In this document: piece after piece, positions 43,001 to 52,467 of the stretch
Position numbering within the stretch: the stretch's first letter is position 1
Layout: each line of letters begins with the position of its first letter
Assembly (NCBI GenBank): GCA_947652615.1
Contig: CANTDX010000010.1
Location: 23,797 to 87,796 of the forward strand
Direction of reading: 5' to 3'
DNA: 64,000 nt
DNA from: an uncultured Dorea sp.
GTDB taxonomy: Bacteria; Bacillota; Clostridia; Lachnospirales; Lachnospiraceae
Notes under the pieces: generated by a model
The model's input: the letters and a program-made list of their open reading frames with translations, nothing else
The model's database searches: none
What the model was told of the DNA's origin: nothing
Position numbers and translations under genes: made by a program

Positions 43001-45052
43001 GTCCGCATTCAGTCCGAACCAGATTCCGTCCCCGATCCTGCCTCCGTTGGTATTGCGGCTGTGCGGCGCATACGCAGAGTTAGAAGAATAATGACCGTTC
43101 GCATCCGTGGTAAATACATGTGATTCTCCCGTCGTGTTAGATGTAAGCCGGAATTGTACCCCTTCCATAGGCTCCTGGGTATTCTTGTCGATCTTGGTCA
43201 ATTCAAAATCTCCCCGGAACACACCGTCTGCTACTTTGTACTCATTCCCGCCGTTAAGCGACGCCTGTGTCCCGTTCTGTAGAATCTGTGAGACATAGAT
43301 GCCCTCGCCGCTCTCTGCCCCGCTTCCCGCCTGCAGATATAACGGATTCAGAAGGTAACCTGCCGGCGGCTGTACCTCCTCGACGCTGATCGTTCCAAGG
43401 GGCAGTGTGATGGTATTGCCGACCTTGTAGAATGCATCCCCAGATACCTTCTCCGTCTCTTCTAAGAGTCTGCCACTCCTTGAAGCCAAGGCTTGCGGCT
43501 CACCGGTCCTTGCTTTCAGCACCCAGCTTCTTGTCGGCTTACTCGGAAGATTCTCACCGGTATAATAGCCCTGGTAGAAATTCACCCGGAATCTGGCATT
43601 CTCAAGGGACGCCGCCCCTTCTGCCCCCGGCATCCTGGTTCCCCGGTCGATCTTGTACAGCTCGATGGCAGCCATATCATGAACCGGCTCATCGCTCACA
43701 CGGATGACAGACGTCTTTCCTTCGCTGACCTTCACGGTATGCACCTGGGTATCCAGAATATATCCCTTAGGCGCCTGCTTCTCCTTCACGTAATAGGTTC
43801 CCGTCTCAAGCTCCACGGTGTCGGACCGCCCTCTGGTATCCGTGATCAATGTCGTCTCAAGCTGTGTACACGCTCTGTTCTGATATACGCCATACTGGGC
43901 GCCGCCCAGGGAATAGCAGGAGTTATTCTCCGTAATCTCCGTATTCGCCGATTCCTTCACCAATCTCGCGAACCCTTTGGGCGGCTCTTCCGGCACTTCT
44001 GGAACATCCGGAATATCCGGCTGTTCCGGAATCTCACGGAGTGTAAAATGTGCCAAAGGCTGAGAAGCTCCATTCAGATAAGCAGTCCCCTCTCCCACGT
44101 ATTTGCCCATATTCGCCGCTACTTTGTTGATGGCATCCGCATATACCTGGTTCTGCAGGTCAAGGTTAAAATCCGAGCCGTCCACATGGATATTGCCGCA
44201 GTTCCAGCTAAAAGGTCCGTTGAGATGCCGCCAGACCAGGCATTGTGCCGCCAGATACTTCTGGTTCTCCGTCAGCTCATTATGCTCGTAAGCATATTTG
44301 ATATACAACGCGCACGCCGTGATATCCGACTGCTTGATCCCATACTCCAGCAGATTCACCGCCGTAACATTGCCGCTTGCAAAATTCGTAAGCGGATTCA
44401 GGCAGAAGGCAGCTTTCCCGTCTACTCCCAGCATCCCCTCGTTATACGTCTTGATCTGCTCACTGTTGTCGTTATATACCCGGATCCGCCCGATCTTGGC
44501 ACGAAGCTGGCTTGACGTACCCCCTGCCCTTGCCGCCGCATAGGCTCTTGCCGCCTGGGGCTGTACCAGTTCCTCTGCTATGTCTGCGCCGTCTTCTGCT
44601 ATATCTTCTGCTCCGGCCGACTCATTTGCCGTTCCATTCTTCTCTGAGTCCTCCTTCCGGACAAAGGTACCCCTGACGGTCACATCGCGCCCCGGCATAA
44701 GGAAAGCATAGGCTCCTTCTTCCGTCCGTTCCGGTCTGGGCATCTCTTCCTCCGTCACCGCATCCATAACCGTTAACTTCTCCAATGCGAACATTTCCTC
44801 CGGCTCCGCCTGGAAGGATACCAGATCTCCTTCATTGTAAGCTCTCGTCCTCTCCTGTTCTTCTCCAAACCGAAGCTTCCCGCCTGCGGCTTCTTCTAAT
44901 GTCACGGAATGCCCGGCCTTCCCTGCTTCACTCCCGTCTGCCGTCACCTCCGAAGCAGACACCGCTCCGGTACGCTGCAGCACAAAAGACAGACACATTA
45001 CAAGTACAAGGATACCCGACAAACCTCTCTTCGTTTTTTTCATACTTTTCAT
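40064..45052 (-). CDS. VaFE-repeat surface adhesin with thioester domain and sortase signal
   Basis: 1662 residues (start at 45052; an ATG three codons later is also possible). Signal peptide 1-34. After a variable region comes a thioester domain: the reactive cysteine in GKAAFCLNPLTNF and its glutamine partner in LAAQCLVWRHLNG. Two Cna-B/SpaA-type domains follow (GFARLVKESANT; FELTKIDKNTQEPMEGVQF), then seven VaFE repeats of about 120 residues (42840 down to about 40260), each with an E-rich VxFEEL strand and closing QTIxxPKIGT. The C-terminus has SPKTGD, a helix and a basic tail: an LPxTG-like sorting signal. Probably covalently attached to the wall and to host targets. No sortase gene is in view. 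Confidence 0.93.
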   Translation of the reverse strand: MKSMKKTKRGLSGILVLVMCLSFVLQRTGAVSASEVTADGSEAGKAGHSVTLEEAAGGKLRFGEEQERTRAYNEGDLVSFQAEPEEMFALEKLTVMDAVTEEEMPRPERTEEGAYAFLMPGRDVTVRGTFVRKEDSEKNGTANESAGAEDIAEDGADIAEELVQPQAARAYAAARAGGTSSQLRAKIGRIRVYNDNSEQIKTYNEGMLGVDGKAAFCLNPLTNFASGNVTAVNLLEYGIKQSDITACALYIKYAYEHNELTENQKYLAAQCLVWRHLNGPFSWNCGNIHVDGSDFNLDLQNQVYADAINKVAANMGKYVGEGTAYLNGASQPLAHFTLREIPEQPDIPDVPEVPEEPPKGFARLVKESANTEITENNSCYSLGGAQYGVYQNRACTQLETTLITDTRGRSDTVELETGTYYVKEKQAPKGYILDTQVHTVKVSEGKTSVIRVSDEPVHDMAAIELYKIDRGTRMPGAEGAASLENARFRVNFYQGYYTGENLPSKPTRSWVLKARTGEPQALASRSGRLLEETEKVSGDAFYKVGNTITLPLGTISVEEVQPPAGYLLNPLYLQAGSGAESGEGIYVSQILQNGTQASLNGGNEYKVADGVFRGDFELTKIDKNTQEPMEGVQFRLTSNTTGESHVFTTDANGHYSSNSAYAPHSRNTNGGRIGDGIWFGLNADGQTAAVDDAVGALPYDTYTLEELKCAANEGKYLYKGSISITRDSYTVNLGNIENADIRIGTSAKDETTGTHYAKADSDTTIIDTVDYIGLRKGESFRMVGTLMNRTTGNPVTGKDGNAVTVTKEFTPKDSNGTVEMEFFFDASALRGMDVVVFEELYKGGEKLAEHKDINDSSQTIHFPDIATQAVDQETDSNLSKADEEIVIVDTVSYENLRVGRKYTVTGILMDKETKKAALDQKGNKIEAQTEFTAETANGTVEVVFRFDGRGMGGRTLVAFETLERDHREYAVHKDISDEAQTIYIPKIGTVIHDDDTKQHLSRADADVTLVDEVRYENLVPGRGYVLKGMLIDTKTKKPALDAEGNEITAQASFTPDQKNGSVEMIFKFDGSKLAGETLTAYEELFYNGKSAAEHKDAEDAEQTIYFPKIGTEASDEKTDLRMSYADEEVIIKDVVRYENLIPGKKYTMQGALKDKLSGKPLTDADGKEITAETAFTAKNASGEVEVTFRFDGRLLVGKVTVAFEELLIEKKSIAVHADLNDEPQTVKFPKLRTAALDKETGVNLTMAAEEITITDTVEYQHLVTDHQYRLEGVLTDQETGEPALDADGKEIRAKTTFVPEESDGTVELTFRFPGEGLDGHSFVVFEELYLKKSWFQKVMIAVHKDIEDEAQTIHIPKIGTTVQDDETKTHQAKADGEIRLTDTVSYTNVLAGCEYILSGILMDRETGEPIKDDDGKKVTGETIFTAEEPDGEVEVVFEFDGSALAGKTAVVFETLTYEKKPIAKHEDIEDEKQSVYFPSIQTTAKGKEGEKEILLKDVITITDQVEYKNLLAGEEYKIVGTVMDKRSGSALIADGRPVTAEAVFTAEKPTGSVNVDFTFKNQGLEEIELVVFEKLYMTENDKEVAVHEDLEDKDQTVKLTRKPAPPASPKTGDSAIRQAGIYLSMLLISGCFAIHMNRQRTFRKRRRRRQNYTGHKANLQVQ
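40066..40094 (-). promoter_or_regulatory. Promoter of the oxidoreductase operon inside the adhesin gene end
   Basis: Minus strand TGGACA (40089-40094), 17 bases, TACAAT (40066-40071); the last base of the -10 box overlaps the adhesin stop codon (40064-40066). Confidence 0.55.
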
Positions 45053-45310
45053 TGCTCCTTTCGCTTACATGATTTTCAATCACTGTCTGCCCGTAAGGAG
45101 ATAGTCTCATATTCCGTGCACATTTCACCTGTACTAAATCTAAGGGATGTTCTTAGAACAAGATGCCTAAGGATACCTCTTTCCATAAGCCACCGGCTTT
45201 AAGAATACTGAGGTAATAGAAACCAGAAGCAAGATACTCTGGCATCCGAAAAATCAGATACATAGAATTACTAATGCAACGACACTGCATTAAAAAATAT
45301 AATAATATAG
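45053..45310 (-). other. Long, probably structured leader of the adhesin gene
   Basis: About 250 bases without a solid gene. On the minus strand they include small hairpins: TAATGCA/TGCATTA (45272-45292), CCAGA/TCTGG, AAGCC-GGT-GGCTT and TGTTCT-AAGAACA. A 15-codon frame starting at an ATG after ACAGGTGAA (MCTEYETISLRADSD) precedes the gene. I do not recognise a known riboswitch class. No strong promoter was found. Confidence 0.4.
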
Positions 45311-45552
45311 CTTGAATGAATAATGAAACTTATCACGAAATCGATAGACTGTCAGAAATATGAATACACTACTGTGCAGAGACGGACAGATATTGATTTA
45401 TCAAATAATACCACAATTCTACTGTTTTCACAAGATATAACCATTCGACAAATTTTGACAAGAAACATAAAACTAAAACAAGGAGACAAGATAACAATAT
45501 GGAAAAACAGGATTTTTTCTTCATCGGCACCGGAACACCAGTGCCAATGAAC

Positions 45553-45876
45553 TTAATTATATGGATCTTTGGTGATTTCTTGTGCCAAATCGCTTGTTTT
45601 TTCAGGCAATGTATACTGGAAATTTGTAATTGCCTGTCCCTAAAAATTAAACTCATTCAAGTGGTTATGACACTTATCTATCAACAACTTAATATGTCCC
45701 CACGGAATCATAAATACTTTATTTGATACCATTTTAAATTGTTCCCCAAGTTGAGGAGCGATTGTGATATCTTTAAAAAGTTCATAAAATCTCATCATAT
45801 AATGTAAGTTAGTTGGTGAAAACCCTTTTGCATTAGGGATCATAAACATGTAAATGACAACGGCAGTTATACTCAT
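45553..45876 (-). pseudogene. Decayed YhcG/DUF1016-type nuclease gene
   Basis: The first part reads NAKGFSPTNLHYMMRFYELF and later VFMIPWGHIKLLIDKCHNHL, which is the DUF1016 N-terminal domain of YhcG nucleases. After a stop at about 45640 the same frame continues GQAITNFQYTLPEKTSDLAQ and EITKDPYN, a later part of the same family, then stops. About 25-30 codons between them and the whole PD-(D/E)XK domain are missing. It therefore is an internal-deletion and 3'-truncated remnant. The remaining 240 bases to the adhesin leader (45311-45552) hold no convincing gene, only an RNA hairpin (GGCACTGG/CCGGTGCC) right after the fragment. Confidence 0.7.
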
Positions 45877-46598
45877 ACATGAATCTGCGCGAATACCGCC
45901 CCGATCGGCGCCGCAATGGTAAGTTCCGCCCGGACCTCCCTTGCCGTCGCACTCTTATTGACCACCACCAGATGCTTCCCGCGGAAATAATCTATGAATC
46001 CCGCCGCCGGATAGACCACCAGCGACGTACCCCCGATGATCAGGGTATCCGCCCGGCTGATCGCCCGGATGCTGTTCTGAATCACATCTGAATCAAGCCC
46101 TTCTTCATAGAGCACCACGTCCGGCTTGATGCGGCCGCCGCAGCCGCACTTTGGAATCCCGTCCGAGCTCTTCACATACGCCGCGTCGTAGAACTTGCCG
46201 CACTTCTGGCAGTAATTGCGGTGAATGCTTCCATGCAGCTCCAGCACGTTCCTGCTGCCGGCCGCTTGATGAAGCCCGTCGATATTCTGGGTGATCACCG
46301 CAGATAACTTCCCCGCAGCTTCAAGCTCTGCAAGCTTCTGATGCGCCGGGTTCGGCCTTGCGTCAAGGAACATCATCTTCTCCTTGTAGAATTCATAGAA
46401 GCCTTCCGGATTCTGCATGAAGAAACTGTGGCTTACGATCTGCTCCGGCGAATAACGATATTTCTGCTGATATAACCCGTCCGCACTCCTGAAATCCGGG
46501 ATATTACTCTCCGTAGATACCCCTGCTCCTCCGAAAAATACGATATCACTGCTGTCGTCAATGATCTCCTGAAGCTTCCTCACCTCTTCCTCATACAT
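45873..46598 (-). CDS. cobB: NAD-dependent protein deacylase, Sir2 family
   Basis: 241 residues. NAD motifs GGAGVSTESNIPDFRS and TQNIDGLHQAAGS, catalytic histidine in ELHGSIHRNYC, and zinc cysteines CQKCGKF ... CGCGG. Removes acyl groups from lysines, giving O-acyl-ADP-ribose and nicotinamide. Overlaps the HAD gene by eight bases, so co-translated; with the fatty-acid genes upstream it may counter acylation by acyl-CoA or acyl-phosphate, which is inference. Confidence 0.93.
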   Translation of the reverse strand: MYEEEVRKLQEIIDDSSDIVFFGGAGVSTESNIPDFRSADGLYQQKYRYSPEQIVSHSFFMQNPEGFYEFYKEKMMFLDARPNPAHQKLAELEAAGKLSAVITQNIDGLHQAAGSRNVLELHGSIHRNYCQKCGKFYDAAYVKSSDGIPKCGCGGRIKPDVVLYEEGLDSDVIQNSIRAISRADTLIIGGTSLVVYPAAGFIDYFRGKHLVVVNKSATAREVRAELTIAAPIGAVFAQIHV

Positions 46599-47253
46599 GA
46601 GATTCCCCTCCTTCTAACCAGCCGATCACTTCGTCCAGGCTGTCATACTGCGCCGTGATCCCTTCCTTCACTTCCTCAGGCACCTCGATAAGATCCGGGA
46701 TATGGATGATATAACCGCCTGCAGCCTTACCTGCCTCCACCCCGGCAATACTGTCCTCAAGCACCAGGCATTCCTTAACAGGTATCCCCAGTTCTTCTGC
46801 AGCTCTAAGGAACACATCCGGATGCGGCTTGCTTCTTTCCACCATGTCTCCATAGGCAAATGCGTCAAAATATCCTCTGACCCCTGCCCTCTCAAGCATG
46901 GTATCGGCAAGTTTCCGGTCCGTGGATGTTGCCACCGCCGCCTTGATTCCCTTCTTTTGCAGATAATCCAACAGTTCCATCAGTCCCTTCTTAAAAGGAA
47001 CTCCCTTCTCCCTGATATAGTCGTATTGAAGCCGGGTTCTTATCTCTCTGAACCGTTCATAATCGAAATCCGCGCCGTATCTCTCAAGAAATGCTTCCCG
47101 AATAGCCGCCGGATTCCTCCCGCGGAAACAGTACGTGAACTCCTCCGGAACATCTACTCCGAACTCCTCTCCCGTCTGTCTCCAAAAAATGGTCGACAGC
47201 TTCTCCGTGTCGAACATCAACCCGTCCATATCAAATATTACACCCTTCACCAT
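46591..47253 (-). CDS. HAD-superfamily hydrolase, subclass IA
   Basis: 220 residues. Motif I GVIFDMDGLMFDTE, motif II VATSTDR, motif III with lysine SKPHPDVF, motif IV LVLEDSIAGVEAG. Similar to beta-phosphoglucomutase or small-sugar phosphatases; the substrate is not determined. Start after AAGGAG. Sits between the MarR and Sir2 genes. Confidence 0.9.
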   Translation of the reverse strand: MVKGVIFDMDGLMFDTEKLSTIFWRQTGEEFGVDVPEEFTYCFRGRNPAAIREAFLERYGADFDYERFREIRTRLQYDYIREKGVPFKKGLMELLDYLQKKGIKAAVATSTDRKLADTMLERAGVRGYFDAFAYGDMVERSKPHPDVFLRAAEELGIPVKECLVLEDSIAGVEAGKAAGGYIIHIPDLIEVPEEVKEGITAQYDSLDEVIGWLEGGESHV

Positions 47254-47256
47254 AAG

Positions 47257-47712
47257 TCATGACTCCTTCTTCTTACTGTATCCGGCAAAAAAGTCCGACA
47301 ATGCATCCAACGTCTTAAGCAATACCGGTACCTCCGCCTCATCCAGCTTATCGAGCACGGCCTGGGTCATCTGCCTGTGGTAATCTTCATGATGCCTGTA
47401 TGCCCTGACGCCTTTGGCCGTCAGCCTCACAAACACCACTCTGCGATCCTCCTCGCTTCTGCGGCGCTCTACATACTTCTTATTCACAAGGCTGTTCATG
47501 GCAGTTGTGAGAGAACCGACTGTGATATTCAGTTTCCTGGCAATGGAAGACATATTCCTGCCGTCACCTGTGCCGACCGCCTCTATTACATGCATATCGT
47601 TGTTCGTCAGATCCCGGAATTCATCCGTAATGATCGCTTTCTCCTCAAGCTCCCAGATCTCGTTGATCAGATTCACCAGGATATTGTTGATCGTCATATA
47701 TGCCTGTTCCAT
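47257..47712 (-). CDS. fabT: FabT-like MarR-family regulator of fatty-acid synthesis
   Basis: 151 residues from the ATG at 47710-47712, nine bases after GGAGG. MarR winged helix: NMSSIARKLNITVGSLTTAMNSL is the recognition region and ERRRSEEDRRVVFVRLTAKG the wing, very like streptococcal FabT. FabT represses fatty-acid genes at a TTTGA-TCAAA palindrome when bound to long acyl-ACP. Two such palindromes flank the fabH promoter. Unusually the gene is near the end of the operon rather than at its head. Confidence 0.82.
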   Translation of the reverse strand: MEQAYMTINNILVNLINEIWELEEKAIITDEFRDLTNNDMHVIEAVGTGDGRNMSSIARKLNITVGSLTTAMNSLVNKKYVERRRSEEDRRVVFVRLTAKGVRAYRHHEDYHRQMTQAVLDKLDEAEVPVLLKTLDALSDFFAGYSKKKES

Positions 47713-47766
47713 TCCCATTCACCTCCTTTGATCCGTTAACTCCGCTGCCGTATCACTCATCCTCTA

Positions 47767-48858
47767 TTATACTCTTTCTGCCATCAGAGAATCAATAACT
47801 TCTTTTACGGTTTCCAGATGTTCCGCCTTATATGCATACGCCCCGCAGAATAATAAGGCATCGTCCACCTCGCCCTTCGCCGCATGGATCAGCGCGTCCG
47901 TGATACAGTATGGGATCTCGGCCGGGCTGCAGCTATGCAGGCATCTGTGGCATGGGCTGTGGGGAATCTGTTCCCCCGCCATTACTCTCCTCATGAATGG
48001 ATTCATGATCGCCCGTCCCGGCATCCCAACCGGACTCTTCACAATAGCGATATCCTCTTCTCCCGCCTTAAGATACGCTTCTTTATAACGGATATCCGCG
48101 TCGCATTCCCAGGTCGTCACGAATCTGGTCGCAACCTGAACGGCATCCGCGCCAAGGGCAAATGCATGCTCTGCCTGCTGCCGGTTCTCAATACCGCCGC
48201 CAAGCGCCGCAGGAATCTTACAGTGATATTGTTCCTCATACTGTTTCACCGTATCCAGGATCCTCCTAACTTCAGCATCGTATACCGCATTGCAGTCTGC
48301 GTCGTGTTCCTCCGCCCGGTATTCCTTAAGCTGCTCCCTGGTAAATCCCAGATGTCCTCCCGCCTTTGGTCCCTCGATTACCAGCAAGTCCGGCATCCTA
48401 CTATATTTCTTGCCCCAGTATCTCAAGATGACCTTGGCTGATTTCTCCGTAGATACGATGGGCGCAAGCTTCACCTCAGAATCCCCGGCAATCTTCGGAA
48501 GATCCATGGGAAGGCCTGCACCGGATATAATAATGTCCGTGCCCGCGTCGATCGCCGCCCTGACATATTCCTCGTAATGCCGCATGGCCACCATCAGGTT
48601 GAATCCTATGATCCCCTTCGGCGCAATCTCCCTTGCCTTCCTGTACTCCTTCCCGATCGCCCTTAAGTTGGCTGCCTCCGTATCCGTGTCAAAATCCGGC
48701 TCCCGGAAACCAATCTGGGCGGCAGAGATCACTCCTATGCCGCCCTCTTTCGCAACTGCTCCGGCGAGATTACCAAGGCTGATACCCACTCCCATTCCGC
48801 CCTGTATGACCGGAACACCTGCTTCTATATTTCCTATCTTCAATGGATGAACATTCAT
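47767..48858 (-). CDS. Nitronate monooxygenase / second FabK-like flavoprotein
   Basis: 363 residues from the ATG at 48856-48858 after AGGAG. FMN barrel of the NPD/FabK family: PVIQGGMGVGISLGNLAGAV, IGFNLMVAM, LVIEGPKAGGHLG, AALGGGIENRQQAEHAFALG and VATRFVTTWEC. A C-terminal cysteine group (CHRCLHSC) is seen in one branch of the family. It lies in the fab operon, but a dedicated FabK exists at 55915, so it may be a nitronate monooxygenase or an alternative reductase. Confidence 0.85.
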   Translation of the reverse strand: MNVHPLKIGNIEAGVPVIQGGMGVGISLGNLAGAVAKEGGIGVISAAQIGFREPDFDTDTEAANLRAIGKEYRKAREIAPKGIIGFNLMVAMRHYEEYVRAAIDAGTDIIISGAGLPMDLPKIAGDSEVKLAPIVSTEKSAKVILRYWGKKYSRMPDLLVIEGPKAGGHLGFTREQLKEYRAEEHDADCNAVYDAEVRRILDTVKQYEEQYHCKIPAALGGGIENRQQAEHAFALGADAVQVATRFVTTWECDADIRYKEAYLKAGEEDIAIVKSPVGMPGRAIMNPFMRRVMAGEQIPHSPCHRCLHSCSPAEIPYCITDALIHAAKGEVDDALLFCGAYAYKAEHLETVKEVIDSLMAERV

Positions 48859-48891
48859 TGTCATTCTCCTGTTGTTTTAAACAATTAGCTG

Positions 48892-50610
48892 TTACAACCT
48901 GCGGAACCTGTCATAACGGCGCCCCGCAAGCTCCTCGCCGGACATCTGCCCGTACCGGAGCAGGAACTGCTCGATCTTACTCGCAATCGGCTGTGTGACT
49001 TCCCGCAGATTCTCCGCAGTGTATCCCGACGGTTCTGCAAATACCTGCTCAACGATCCCCATATGATAGAGATCCTCCGCTGTGAGGCGCATCACGCCTG
49101 CCGCATCCTTCGCTTTCGAGCTGTCCTTCCACAGAATACTTGCGAATCCCTCTGGGGAGAGGATGGAATAGACAGAGTTCTCCAACATCCACACCTCGTC
49201 CGCCGCAGCCATGGCAAGGGCACCCCCGCTCCCGCCTTCTCCGATGATGATAGACAGCACCGGAACCTTAAGACCGGACATCTCGTAGATATTTCTGGCG
49301 ATCGCTTCTCCCTGTCCCCGTTCTTCTGCCTCAAGCCCGCAGAAAGCTCCCGGAGTATCTACAAAGCAGATCACAGGACGGCCAAACTTCTCCGCCTGCT
49401 TCATCAGACGCAGGGATTTGCGGTATCCGTCCGGAGACGGCATGCCGAAGTTGCGCTCGATATTCTCCTTGGTATTCGTCCCCTTCGCCTGGGCGATCAC
49501 AGTCACCGGCATTCCCCGGAATCTTGCAATACCGCCGATGATCGCCTTGTCGTCGGCGAAATACCTGTCGCCGTGAAGTTCTATGAAGTCCGTAAATAAC
49601 TCCCGGATATAATCACTTCCCACCGGGCGGTCATTCATACGCGAAAGCTGAACACGGTCCCAGGCTTCGGCAAGGCGGTTGCTGACCCTGAGTTCTCTGG
49701 GAAGGCTGCTTCCTGCAGACAGGCAGGCTTCCGAACCTTCGGCTTTATCCCCTTTCACATGCAGCATCAGAATCTGTGATAATGTCTCTTTAAGCTGCGG
49801 CCGCTCCACGATCCCGTCGATAAATCCGTGTTCCAGAAGGAATTCGGAACGTTGGAAGCCCTTGGGAAGCTTCTGCCCGATGGTCTGCTCGATCACTCTT
49901 GGACCGGCAAAACCAATCAGCGCCCTGGGTTCTGCCAGGATCACATCCCCCAGCATGGCAAAGCTTGCTGTCACACCGCCCGTGGTCGGATCCGTCAGCA
50001 CACTGATATACAGAAGCCCCGCATCACTGTGACGCTTGAGCGCCGCCGAAGTCTTCGCCATCTGCATCAGAGATATGATCCCTTCCTGCATCCTGGCGCC
50101 GCCCGAACAGGCAAATAAGATCACCGGCAGCCGTTCCCTGGTCGCCCGCTCTACCGCCCTTGCGATCTTCTCTCCTACCACTTCTCCCATGCTCGCCATC
50201 AGGAATCGTCCGTCACAGACTCCCAGGACTGCTTCTGTTCCGCCGATCCGCGCCTTTCCCGTGACAATCGCTTCTGCAAGGCCGGTTTTCTCCTGCAATA
50301 CGCCAAGCTTCTCTTCATATCCCTTGTAATTCAACGGATTGGGAGTCTTAAGCTCCAGATCCCATTCTTCGAAAGTACCCTCGTCCGCCACCATCTCGAT
50401 ACGGCGGTACGCATGTACGCGGAAATACCCTCCGCATTTCGGACAGATATAATAGTCGCTCTTCACATCCTCTGCGATGATCGCACTGCCGCATTTATTA
50501 CATTTCCGCAAGAGTCCTTCCGGCACCTCCGGCCTTGCGGAATTCAACGCAATATAACCTTTTCTTCCAGACGCAAGCCTGGTCTTCTTAAACACATTAT
50601 CCAGCTTCAT
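48892..50610 (-). CDS. accDA: Acetyl-CoA carboxylase carboxyltransferase, fused beta-alpha subunits
   Basis: 572 residues. The N-terminal half is AccD: zinc finger CNKCGSAI ... CPKCGGYF, then FACSGGARMQEGIISLMQM. Residues about 290-572 are AccA: LHGDRYFADDKAIIGGIARF, FVDTPGAFCGLEAEERGQ, EGGSGGALAMAAADEVWML. Together they transfer carboxyl from biotin to acetyl-CoA giving malonyl-CoA. The two are separate genes in most bacteria; here no stop separates them, with a linker about residues 280-300. Confidence 0.96.
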   Translation of the reverse strand: MKLDNVFKKTRLASGRKGYIALNSARPEVPEGLLRKCNKCGSAIIAEDVKSDYYICPKCGGYFRVHAYRRIEMVADEGTFEEWDLELKTPNPLNYKGYEEKLGVLQEKTGLAEAIVTGKARIGGTEAVLGVCDGRFLMASMGEVVGEKIARAVERATRERLPVILFACSGGARMQEGIISLMQMAKTSAALKRHSDAGLLYISVLTDPTTGGVTASFAMLGDVILAEPRALIGFAGPRVIEQTIGQKLPKGFQRSEFLLEHGFIDGIVERPQLKETLSQILMLHVKGDKAEGSEACLSAGSSLPRELRVSNRLAEAWDRVQLSRMNDRPVGSDYIRELFTDFIELHGDRYFADDKAIIGGIARFRGMPVTVIAQAKGTNTKENIERNFGMPSPDGYRKSLRLMKQAEKFGRPVICFVDTPGAFCGLEAEERGQGEAIARNIYEMSGLKVPVLSIIIGEGGSGGALAMAAADEVWMLENSVYSILSPEGFASILWKDSSKAKDAAGVMRLTAEDLYHMGIVEQVFAEPSGYTAENLREVTQPIASKIEQFLLRYGQMSGEELAGRRYDRFRRL

Positions 50611-50639
50611 ATCATGTCACCTTTACATTCCCATTCTGT

Positions 50640-52004
<1,365 letters not shown>

Positions 52005-52013
52005 GTATACCAC

Positions 52014-52439
52014 CTATCCAATCATAAATGTCAATTCTGCCGTGACAACCGTCTTACCTTCCACACTGGCAACCGCTTCGCCGACTCCTACCGGGCCTTT
52101 CTGTTTGATGATGCGCGTCTCAAGACGCACCTTATCTCCCGGCACGATCTTACCCTTGAATTTGCACTTATTAATGCCTCCGAAATATGCCGTCTTACCC
52201 TTATTCTCTTCTAAGCTTAAGATCGCCACCGCGCCTGTCTGCGCCAGCGCCTCCACTGTCAATACTCCAGGCATCACCGGTTCCTGCGGGAAATGTCCCG
52301 CGAAGAAATCCTCGCGATAGGTTACGCATTTGTAACCGACGGCGTATTTGCCCGGCTCATAGTCTTCAATATAGTCAAGAAGCAGGAACGGATGACGGTG
52401 GGGGATGATCTCTTTGATCTGATTAATGTCTAATTTCAT
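52014..52439 (-). CDS. fabZ: 3-hydroxyacyl-ACP dehydratase FabZ
   Basis: 141 residues. Hot-dog fold with catalytic histidine in IPHRHPFLLLDYI and glutamate in GHFPQEPVMPGVLTVEALAQ. Dehydrates 3-hydroxyacyl-ACP in each elongation cycle. Confidence 0.97.
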   Translation of the reverse strand: MKLDINQIKEIIPHRHPFLLLDYIEDYEPGKYAVGYKCVTYREDFFAGHFPQEPVMPGVLTVEALAQTGAVAILSLEENKGKTAYFGGINKCKFKGKIVPGDKVRLETRIIKQKGPVGVGEAVASVEGKTVVTAELTFMIG

Positions 52440-52467
52440 GCTTAATCTCCTTCATTTGGTACCCAAT

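Noticed and set aside
43493..44515. Long open frame on the plus strand inside the adhesin gene
   Set aside because: It is antisense to the adhesin; the translated product is basic and shows no family features.
45053..45310. Cyclic di-GMP riboswitch ahead of the adhesin gene
   Set aside because: Neither the conserved core of class I nor that of class II could be found in the leader on the coding strand.
45369..45656. 95-codon minus-strand frame
   Set aside because: It spans the YhcG remnant in a different frame and the AT-rich spacer; it has one hydrophobic stretch but no good start site or family similarity.
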